DNA from: Acanthosepion esculentum
Taxonomy: Eukaryota; Mollusca; Cephalopoda; Sepiida; Sepiidae
Assembly (NCBI GenBank): GCA_964036315.1
Contig: OZ038517.1
Location: 54,431,788-54,495,787 of the forward strand
Direction: 5' to 3'
Length of the DNA stretch: 64,000 bases
In this document: piece after piece, positions 43,901 through 55,900 of the stretch
Layout: the number at the start of each line of letters is the position of its first letter
Numbering within the stretch: the stretch's first letter is position 1
Translations under genes and position numbers: made by a program
The notes under the pieces: model-generated
Seen by the model: only the letters and a program-made list of their open reading frames with translations
The model's database searches: none
What the model was told of the DNA's origin: nothing

Positions 43901-46900
43901 ACAAGGAACTGGAACGAAGATGTTAAAATATCGCCCTAATGTTTCTTCTCTGTGTCCTTTCTATAAATACTCTCATGGTAATTGTTCAGGTGAGCACTTT
44001 GCTATGGTACCTAGAGTTTTTTTATTTTAAGTGCAGTACTAGACAGGCGTAGAGATCTCTTCATTTTACCATTGAGCTGGCTAGATGTAACCCTAACATC
44101 TTTGCTAACAGTTTCTTTTCTTGCACTTCTCATTTGTGGAGCCCCCTTCTGGCTCCATGCTTTTCAGCAAACTTTAACCTGCAAACATTTAATTGCAATT
44201 GTCAGTCGCTATCTATTGTCCTCCTGATTACTATTTTGGTTTCTGCTCATTATTAATGTTTCTGTTTCTAATTCTTCCACACCCAGTAACCCTTCGTGTT
44301 TTAGTAGCTTTACTGCTTTGCATGGGGATGATAATGATTTTTTAAAAACTTTTGTATACTGACACTATATTAGATTTTATCATGTTAGTCAAAGTTGATA
44401 TTACAACAATTGATGCTTGTAAAAGTTCCAGGATATACTTATATATAAATGCATTATATGAATTTCAGCTCATATTATATAATTTCATTCAAAATAGTTA
44501 CCAATAGCTTATTTGCTTTCTGAGATGATTGATTTATTCCTTTGCAGGTTATTTAAAGCCAGAAAATATTTTTAGATTGTAAGAATTGGGGTGAGGGGAG
44601 ATGATTTACCGATACAAGTCCTACTAATTAACCCATAGAAGGTGGATTCCCACTTTTTCTAAGGTTATTTGCCCATAAGTGAATATAATGAACCCAACTG
44701 AAATTGGAATGTGTCACTCCAATTTCCAATTCCAAGCCATTGTCCATTAAACCACCTGCACATCCAAGCTTACAACACCTGGTATTCCCAAGCAGTCCCC
44801 CATCGAAGTATTGATCAGGCTCGACATTGCTTAACTTTGGTGATCATACGAGAACCAGTGTTTCAATGAGACATGGCTGTAAGCTCATTACACCACCTGC
44901 ACATTCAAGCTTATAGCACCTGGTATTACCAAGCGGTCACCCATCTAGGTACCGAGTAAAATCAATGTTGCTTAACTTTGGTGATCTTATGAAAACCTGT
45001 GTTTCAATGTGATATGACTGTAAGCCCAAATTTCCAAGATGAAGAGTTTACATTATTTACATTCGGACTAATATCTTCATCTTTGTTGTTGTTATCACAA
45101 AGTTTCAACTGTTGTGCCTTCCAGCCTTCATCAGGTCTCTGTTGATTGATCCAGGCCACCTTCAAGGAATTTCAAACTGAGTTCAATACCTGGCCACAGC
45201 AGAGGTGAACAAAAACTCGGAGAGTTGAGTTACTAAAGAAAAATGATCCTGAGATATCCACAAAAAAAAATAAGTATGGCATATGGAATTAAAATAATGT
45301 AACACCAGTGGACAAAATAAAGCATTTGGTTTGAAATTCCAAGAAGAAGCCTGGAGTGTACAGCAGCTGAAATGTCATGAATATGGCAATAAAGATGAGG
45401 AAAACAGTCTGAATGATGTAAATAGTATAAATAAAATATTTATTTAAGTAGATAGTGACTGACAATTGCAATTAAATTTTTGCAGATTAAAGTTTTTTGT
45501 TCTTGAGAATTTACAACAAAATATCAAACTATTCATTACATTTTTTATTTACAAGAATAATTTTATATTTATAACATTCTAAAAACTAATGCATTGCAAT
45601 ATTTATCATTTACCAATCTGTAAAGAAATAAATGTGAAAACTAGTTTTTATTCATAAATTTATAAACATTTACTAAATTATTAAAATATGTGAACCAACT
45701 ATCAGGAAATCTTTATTATTTACTATTTTATAAAGTTCAAATTGATTGGCAATTAACTAATGTTTTGCCAAGCTGACCGTTCTAATAAGTAATATAATAG
45801 TGTAAATAAACAATCTAATAAATAGTACAGTATTTACATTAGTCGGACTATTGTCCTCATCTTTGTCGCCATATTTGTCACAACGTTTCAGCCGTTGTAC
45901 GCTCTGACCTTCTTCAGGTGGTTGGAATTTCGAACTGAACCCTTTATTTTGATCACTGGGGTAGACTGTTCTAGTTCCACGAGCCATGTTTGATGGATGT
46001 CAGTTATCAGTTATCTCCTGCTAATTTACCCTCTGAAAGTTCTCCACTGCCTTAACCGGGTATTGAACTCACACTCTTTGGGTCTGTCACTGGATCTAAA
46101 CAACGCCTTTATCCACTGTGCCATGTGTCCTTGAGGGTAAATTAGCAGGAGGTAACTGATAACTGACATCCATCAAACATGGCTTGTGGAACTAGAACAG
46201 TCTACCCCAGTGATCGAAATAAAGGGTTCAGTTTGAAATTCCAACCACCTGAAGAAGGCCGGAGTGTACAACGGCCGAAACGTTGTGACAAATATGGCAA
46301 CAAAGATGAGGACAATAGTCCGACTAATGTAAATACTGTACATAATACCTCATCTCAGAAATATAGACAGACTCTAATAAATAGTATTTATTATTTTTGT
46401 TCTCAGTTCTCAAGAACAAAGAAAATGTTTAAAACAATAAGCATTGCCAAAGAGTGAAGGTAGTTAAAATAACAATGAATGACACAAAGAGAAAAACCAT
46501 CCTTTTGACACACCATTTTATGGGCACATAGATTAAAGACTGCCGAAAAATATTTAATAGAAGTGATAAGTATTTAATAATAAGTGAATAACAAGAAAAG
46601 TAATGTCTATAAAAATTCAATTAATTTTTAAGTCCCTATAAAAACTGACAGATCTTTCCTACAATGTACAAGAGGGAGAAAGAAGGAAAAAATGGGCTGA
46701 TATCAGTCAGTGACCTGGAAAGGTCTTTCAGAGAGACTAAGACATTGGCATACAACTGACATATCTGGTGGGAGCTGGTCAAATGTTCAGTGTGCAGTAA
46801 CCCTTCAATAATACTTGGTCAAAAACTGAGAAAACGAACCAACAATTTCCAAGTTGCTTAAAGAATACAAAATCAGCTCTTGACAGCTTCTGTAAATGGT

Positions 46901-49900
46901 ATTTTTGGAGTCCTAAGTCTCAAGTTTTATAGCTGACAATTCTGATCTGCAGTAGACAAGCCATGATTATAATATTAACACACTGTGTGCTGTGTAATAG
47001 TTCCTGATAACTAGAAGGGAGGTAACTATGTAATGCCAGTCAAGAGTAGAAATACAGTCTTTCAAGGGCTTTTCTTTTGCCTTTTTCACGATGTAGGCAA
47101 TCATAATAAGTTTTTATTATCAGTAATTTGCTATGCTTTCTTGGAAAAATATTGGAGTGGTTTTCCCTATTACCTTCTACACGGTTTTTGAATTCAGAGT
47201 TTTTCTTCTTTTAAAGTGGTTGTCACCAAAAAGTAGAAAGCGAAATCTACACTATTTAAACCATACTTTAAGGTGGCTAAATACAGGGTGGCTACAGGGT
47301 TGAAATTTTTCTCAATATTTTTTTTTTAATAGGGTTTTTACCCCAAGCAAGGCAGTAAAGCCACTAAGACACAAGGGGTTACTGGGTGTGGAAGAATTAG
47401 AAACTAAGAAGTGAGAACAAAAGAAAAGTAATCAGGAGTACAGTAGATAGCGATTGACATTGCATTTAAATTTTTGAAAGTTGTCTGTAAAGCATAGAGC
47501 CGGAGTTCCACAAGCTAAAATTAAACAATGCACTCAATGTAAAAATGTATGCCACCAGAACCTTTGTGATCACGATTCTGACAGGTAAAATGCTGCAGTT
47601 TAATTTTTTCTTTTTTTTTCATAAATTAAATGTTATTTTTAGTGGTTATTCGTATTTGAGTAGATGCTCTGTTTATTTATTAAACAGTATATTTATTTTC
47701 ATCTACCAGCTTGAATGTTCGAGAAATATTATTAAAGAAAAAATTGTGATCTTCAGCAAGAATCGAACCTGCATTCCTCAGGTTGGAGGGAGCTACTGTT
47801 TAGCCCCGTATGCCTTACCGCTTGGTTACAAAGACCTGTCAGTCAGGCAAAGCCAATTTCATGTTTTCACATGAAATTTCTCCTGTCATAGATCTCAAGG
47901 ATTTTTATATCTGCACATAAACAAGGAGAATTTTAGAATAGATTTTTATTAATTCAATAGATTTTTATTACTTAAAATGTTATTTTTAGTGGAGACTCGA
48001 ATTTGAGTAGGTAATCTGTTTAATAAACAGTATATTTATCTATTTTAACCAGCCGGCCTAAATATGTGAAAAAACTTATTAAAGAAAAACTGAATGCAAA
48101 TTTGCCTTCTTTTTTTTTTTTTATCTTTTAACTGAAAACTCAATACACACAGAAATAGAAAAATCAATTTTACATTTAGCCGAGGTTGCCAAAAGCAGTC
48201 CTTAAGAGAGTTTTTTTTTAAGAGATTGTTTTCAATTAATGTGCTGTGTTTGTAAGTTTATTACATTATATAATGGTTAAATAATTAAAGTGAATATTTA
48301 TTTATACATTTTTTTTTTCATTGCTTACTGTTCCATATTTTAATACTGACCATCTTTATTAATTTCTATGTGAAAATTATTTTTTAGAATTTCATCTTTG
48401 ATTTGTTTAATGCCAAGGTAATTATATGTGGAGACTAATTATGACAAGAGAATAATTTACTTAAATAACAACTGACTTACCAGCAATGACTTGTTTACCA
48501 CGACCTTTTCCATCTTTGGCTCCTTCAATAATACCAGGCAAATCAAGAAGCTGAAAATAGTGACAAAAATTCACTTAGTAAAACATAAATTGGTTGATTT
48601 TATGTCTAAAAACCTTACAAAATAATCTCAATATACATCTAAAATCTCAAATAAAATGAGAGCAGAGTCTCACAAACAGATGAGACTACCAAATCAAGCT
48701 TCCATATTTACAGCTGAGCTACAGGCCATTAAAATGTCATTTGAACTCATTAAGAACTGAAGCAAGCAGAAATTCCATCATATTAATCATAGACTCTCTG
48801 TCAAGTCTTGTAGCTCTAAAAGAAAGAGAATCCAAATATCTTAGACCAGGGTTGTCCAACCTTTTTTCCTAATGGGCCAAATTAGAAATTTAGGTATATT
48901 CATCAAACCACAAAAGTACTTTTATATAAATATGCTTTTAAAAAGTTCAAAACATTGTGAATATAAATTTTTAATAACAAATATATATAATTACAAAAAA
49001 AAAAATACTGTATTATTGACAGTAAAAAAAAAAAAAAATTATACATACACAAAATAAAATAAATTTAATGCTATTTTTGACATTGCTTTCCTTTAATAAA
49101 ACAGTAAAAACTCAAATTAATGATCCCAGAACCAATGAACTTCAGATTTAACTTTAAAACTTTTCAAACTTTATTTAAAGATACATAGTAACTTAAACTA
49201 TACATACAGATATAGTATATTTACATTTATTTACAATAATTTTGTACTCTACTGGGCGTTTTTAAACAAAATAGTGCTTCAAATTAACGGACAAACGGCT
49301 TTAACAGACAACCCCCTCCCCTATTAGTCTATTTAACTGAAGTTCCAATGTATTGTCGAGATCTACTTTTATGGTAGTGGTCTTTATTCTAAGAATGTTA
49401 GTTACTTAACTAACATTCAATCACTCAACCAATTTCTTTCAGCTGTTTTGATGTTTTTCATGCCCAAAAAGAATTGTTCACAGTAGTATGTACTACCTCC
49501 CACATGCATAACAGCTTTCGAAATAACTAATTTTTATTTAGCTCTGGCCTTAGCCACACGCACCAGCTGGTGTGTCTCGGCAAAGGCCTTTACTTGCTTC
49601 TCTTTTTGGTGAAATGAAACTACTAGCACAATCGGAGATCAATTTCCTCGACATACTTACTAAAGTAAATGATAATCCACCTAAAGATTTTAGGATGCAG
49701 TGGGCTGCATGAAAATATTAAGTGGGCTGCAGTGTGGCCCACAGGCCGGGCGTCCCTGTTTTAGACATTCTCAAAACCTATACTGAAATAGTTCATCTTA
49801 CTCTCCTGGATTTCAAACCTTGTTGGTATAACGGACAATGAAATAGCAGGTAAATTAGCTAAAGATGCCTTCAACAGAACTAATATAAAAATACCCCATA

Positions 49901-52900
49901 CAGGCTTAAAAATAAAATAAATAAAAGAACATATCAAAAGAAAATGGCAAGCAACATCAGACTCAAAAGCTAACACCCCATACAATATTCAACCAAATAT
50001 AGGAAAATGGTTCCCAGGTTTTAGAAAATTAAGACGAGAGGAAATATTTTTATCCAGACTCCAAATAGGATAGACACATCTGACATACTCATCCACATCT
50101 AGAAAAAGTGAACAACGCCATCATGTCACAGATGTCAAGTACCTTTCATAGTTGAACATATACTCGATGCCATCATGTCAGCCAAATGCAAACAAAATAT
50201 TATGAAGCAAACAATACAAAAGAACTCTTTCAAAATGGTAAACCAAACAACATCCTTAACTTCTTAAAGGAAATCAAACTTTATACCAAAATATAAAAAA
50301 TACATAAAACCTTTAATATATTTTGAAAACTGAAAAACAAAAAAAGAACACTGCATAAAGATCCCCATTAAAAATAACAATGCAAACTCTAATAACCAAT
50401 TTGTCTCAGAAACTGAATAAAAAAATAATTTGTATTTAGAAACAAAACATCTCTAATAACTGATTGAAAAAAAGAAAAACTTGCACCAATTAACCTGTAG
50501 CCAAATCTATCACTATCAATTAAAAACCTTTATCTGGTCATAAATAACCCTATCGTTGTTAAATGGCTGTTAAGCAGAAATCAATATACATCACAAAGGT
50601 ATATTCCTGCTGCTTATCACATTCTGGATCTAACAATTACAACTGATAAGAATGTGCCAATTATCTCCTTCGGTAGCTTACAAATTTAGTCACAAATTTG
50701 AGCAAGCAACCCCCCCCCAAGAAAGCACAACTGGCTTTCATAAGTTACACCATTTTTTTTAATCAATGCATCCCAAGCAAGGCAATAATGCCACTAAGAC
50801 GCAAAGGGTTACTATAAGAGTGAAAGAGAATGAGAAGACTTTAGAAGGAACTAGGAACCCAATCCTAAACAGGTTAAACAAGGGATAAACCTCTACCTCT
50901 GTTCAAAAAACAGGGGAAGAGTGTGAACTGGATGATAGGTGAACCTATCTGCTTCTATTGAAGAAAAAAAAATAGTAAATAAAATTTCAGAAGTATAGAT
51001 GTGAAGTAGACTTTGAAGGAACTGGAATCCATCAATCCTAAACATGAAACAAGGGATAAATCCCTACTCCTGTTCAAAAGACTGGGTAGGAGTGTGAATT
51101 GGACAATAGACTATCTATTCAGACTGAAGAAGAAAAAAAAAAGTAAATAAAATTTCAGGGTTCAGGCGCAGACGTTAGAAGTATGATCAAAATAGACTTT
51201 AGAAGAAACCGGAAACCCAATCCTAAACAGGAAACAAACACTTGATGTAGGCCTCTGTATGGAGTCTGAGGTCTTCACCAACAAACTCAAGTGTTCTTTT
51301 CTCATCAGAACGCGTTTTCCAACCTGCCATACCTTCATAATCAACATTAGACTAATCAAATTCTTTCTGGATTTTGCACTGTCCTTGGGTTGAAATGTTC
51401 GTATTGGAACTTCCAGCACAAATACCAAGCAGTACATCATGTTTCCAAATTTCTGGAATGAATTGCATCATGGTGATCTTTTTCCCACAGGCAGTTCCCA
51501 ACTGACCCTACTATACTGTGCAGTCAACAAAATCAACAACAAACAATACACAAAATTAAAAATATAAAATGACGACAATTTATCCATCGTAGCCTGTATC
51601 TATATTTAAAAAATTCTCTATTAAAAAAAAAAGAAAAGAAAAAAAAGTCATATAATCCTACACATCTACAATGATATAATTAACTCACCTGAATCTTAGC
51701 TCCCTTGTACCTGATCACTCCAGGCACAGTAGTCAATGTGGTGAATTCATAGGCTGCCACTTCAGAATAGACACCAGCCAAATTACTTAGGAGAGTTGAT
51801 TTACCCACAGAGGGGAAACCTGAAACAATCATATTAATTGTTTAATAATGAAACCTCTAAGTACTAAAATAAATACTGCACATATAGGTAAACAAATTAG
51901 AGTTACCTTCCTTAGTTGAGAAGGCATCAAGTAAAAAATGAAAACTTAAAATGTTGCAAATATAAAGCAAGCATACAAATATTAGCAGCTAATTTGCAGA
52001 AAAACAGTTGGCAAATGAATCTCATGATCCACAAAGATCTTTTTCTTATATCTTTGATCAACATTTCATGAATATGTCAATTTTAATTGTCGACACATGA
52101 CAAGAGCCCAAACATTCTAAGTAGTAACCTAATGTATAAAGCACAAAATGTCTAGGTTTCCACTTGAAATTCATATATGTATCAGTGAGTGTGTATGAAT
52201 TGTGTATTTAGGCAGCAAATGTTCTTGAAGGAAAATACTATAAAAAAAAAAAAAAAAAAAAGACATTTTGTGTCAATTTTAATGATCACCTTTTCCAAAT
52301 TACAAACAATCCTTCTCAGACTAGGAGGAAATTCAGTCAGAAATTGTCCGAAGTTCACTTCAGAAGAAAAGTACAAGAAATAGGGTCCAATTTTTTTTTA
52401 CTTTCTTAAGTCATTCATCACGGTAGGAAGAGACAATTGGTGAGTTTCATAGAACTAGTAAGTGTTGTGATGTAGCTAAAGAGAGTTGAGACATTTTTTT
52501 TTTATATGTTTGAGGCTCTTAAGTTAGAATTATTATTTATTGATGGTAGTTTCTGTTGTATGAGTATTGCTTCAAGGATCATATGTCTGTTTTTACTATT
52601 TGATTTTGCTAGTATTTTGATTATTATTTGCAAGCAATTATTATTTGCAAGCAATTTTATAATTAAATTACTTAATTATTCAAATTCTGCTCTGAAAATT
52701 ATAAAAAGATGTGAACTTTGACTGCATCTTGCTGCAATGACAACTATCTAGTGTCCATAATGTAATAGAGACCATGCAGATGGCATAGCATTGCACTTGG
52801 ATACAGTAGGGCAAGTACAGCTGCTTCTAAAGGGAGGCAAAAATATTGCCAAGCAAATTGGATTGAACATCAATCATCCCAGAATAGAGCATATGCTGTA

Positions 52901-55900
52901 CAATAAAGATAAAGCCAAGCTGTTAACTGCCTGTCCGTTACACCATCATGACCTCAGATAAATAATGGACCATTCCGTTTTAATTGCAAAGTAAAACAAA
53001 GGCTGAAGTTTTCATTTACATGAAAAGCAAATTAAATTTACTGAAATTTTTATTAAAAAAAAAAAAAAAATCACAACTTTATTTTTATTTAAACTTTCAT
53101 TTAGAATTGCATTTAGAAATGTATCAGTTCCCGTTTTTCCCCCCTTGATACTGTGGCTTTCAATTCAGCTTTTAATTTAGTATTTATGCTTTCTAAGGAA
53201 GCCATTCATTTTCCGTTCAACTCACAATATCTTGTGTATTTATGGTCCAATCTTAAAAATATTCATATGGCTGGAAAGAAAAGAAAATAACCTTTCTAAA
53301 TATGTAATTTGTATGCGTTTTATTCATTGAATTATTTTTTTGCAGCGAGTTAAAATGGTATTTTGATTTGAACGGCCGAAAATGCAAAAATATGACCCCC
53401 CCAAACTAAATTTTACACGTTACTTTGTTTTGCAAAATCAAAGTGACCAATTTTTATCAATATTCTTGAAACTGTAAACTCAATTAGAAGACACCTTTAA
53501 CTACAACCAGGAAGATGTTCATTTCTTCTGACATGAGGAAGCGAATTCTTTCAAAAATTATAAAGTAGGCAAAAAAAAAAAAAAAATACAGCATTTCTTT
53601 TTGGTACACCAGTCAACTATTATTCGGGTTTTGCAAATAAATTTCTTGTAAACAAGGAAAATCAATGAGTTATTTTTTCCCCTAAATAAATTTTTTTTTA
53701 TCTACGAATACGCCTAAAATTAAATATAATACAATTAAAAGCTTTTAATTTCATTTTTAGAATGCGTATATTTCCAAATTTAGATACACATTTTAAAACT
53801 GAAATTAAAAACTATTTTAATCATTTTAATATAATCTTAAATGTATTATTTGCCAGATAAAACAATAATGATATTTGTAAAAATAAAATAAAGTAATTTT
53901 CCTTGTTTAGAATAATTTTATAAGCAGAATAGTAACAAACATTCACTGAATACTAGTGGCTAAAAAAGAATAGTTTTTACTTTCAGTTTAAAAAAATGAC
54001 TTGCAGTTTTGAAAATATACATTTTTAAAACTGAGATTAAAACTTACTTTATTTTTTAATATCTAATTTTAGGCGTATTCACTAAATAGAAACAATTTTA
54101 TTTGTAGAAAACAAACAATTTTACGCTAGAGACCCGCATATCTGGATATATACACATTTTTAAAGTGAAATTAAGAACTATTTTAATTATTCTTAATATT
54201 TAATTTAGGTGCATGCCCTAGATAAAAAAAAAAAAAAAAACTATTTATTTAAAAAAAAAATCTTCATTCATTTTTCTTGTTTACAACTTTATTTCGTGAT
54301 TGGCGTACTGGCTTACCGGAAAAAAATAATTACTCTTCCTTACAAAAAATCTGGCTTCATAAAATTTAATATTAAGACGAAACTGGCAACTATTTTTTTT
54401 ATTTTTACTTGCTGTTTTGTTTACTGCAAAAAGTTTTTTTTTAAAACTGAAATAAATAGATTTCAGACATCATGTCATATTTCCTTTTTTCTTCTCCATT
54501 TCTTTTGTAAACAAATAGATTTCATATTTATTTCCTAAAACTAGTCAATTAAATGTTTTTAACATTTTTGTTCAATCTTTTTCTCTTACAATGATATAAA
54601 TGTTGATAATATTTAATTTTATTAACATCTGAAAGTCTTTTTCAATAATGTTTCTTTGGATATGCTCACTCAGTAGTGATAGCACTTAAAAAAACGATTT
54701 CAGTTTCATAAAAAATTTTGATACTGTTTCAACAGTGTGAAGATGAAAGCAAAAAAAGTTGGTTTTTCAGTTGAACCACCCATCTCTAAAAAGATTTTTT
54801 TTTTTTTTTTTTTTACATATTTAGTAATAAATACAAATATCTAAATTTAAATGACTGAGGTTCAATGAACATTCAAGGAATGGAGCCTTGTTGAAAGGAC
54901 AACTGGTCACTGTGACTGGAGAGATTGCATGGTAAAGAAAGTGGTACTATCTTCATTTTTGAGGTATTCAAAGTTATAAAGCCAGTTATTTCCCCATTGA
55001 GCTGTTAGAACTCAATCACAGGAGAGATCAGTTGCAAGGCTTCGATGATCTTAATTCTTGGATAAGTGTGCATAAATTGATGATAACAACAAAGATGAAG
55101 ACCACTGTCCAAATATAAATAAAATACCCTCCTTATATTTTGAGGAAGTTGGCACTCAATTGTCTGATATTTATTCTCCAGTACTGACTTGGATCACTAT
55201 CAACCTCAGATGATCTACCCAAACGTGGAGCTTCATTTGGTAAGAAATCTCTAACAAAGACTTTCAGTTTCGCATGTTTGATAATTTACAGAACCATCTC
55301 CATAAATTTCATGTCTTTTTCTTTTTATTACATTTGTGTTGAATTTTCACTTATCTTACCAATTGCTAGAAAAGTTCATTCACTGTGTCGTGCTAGACAT
55401 TTTTTCTCACCTGAATTTATCTTACATATAAGTCTATCATTCATCCGTGCTTTGAATATTGCTGCCATATCTGGTCTGGTGCTCCTGCTATATATTTAGA
55501 TCCTGGATAAAATTCTAAAAAATCAGCAATGTCATTGGTCCTGACCTGGCATCTCAGCTTCAGTCACTTTCCCACTGCTGTGATTTAGCTTCCCTGGGCC
55601 TTTTCTATAAATACTTTCAGGGTAATTGTTCTAATGAACTCTCCTCTATGGTAGATAGACTGCGTGAATTTAAGCGCACTACTAGATTGGCAGAAAGGTC
55701 TCATCGTTTTGCAATGTAACTGCAAGTTCAATACAAATACTTTCATCACTCGTACTTCTGGCTTGGGGAACTCACTTCTGGCTCCTTGCTTTCCAGTCAA
55801 GTTTGATCTTCAAAAATTTAAATCGTTATTGTCTAACTTTTTAATTTAGTTCTTTTATTGTTCTTGCTCCTTAATAATGTTTTTCTAACACTGTTTCACA

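Noticed and set aside
44768..45024. Functional 5S rRNA genes
   Set aside because: Both units carry many substitutions in conserved positions, lack a T-run terminator at the right place and continue into SINE sequence.
45757..46457. Two similar proteins on opposite strands ([11 protein letters not shown].. and [11 protein letters not shown]..)
   Set aside because: They are the two arms of one fold-back element, each read outward. No independent evidence of coding.
47750..47835. Functional tRNA gene on the minus strand
   Set aside because: The A and B boxes and acceptor pairing look plausible, but the anticodon arm does not fold and it lies between repeat copies, so a SINE head is more likely.
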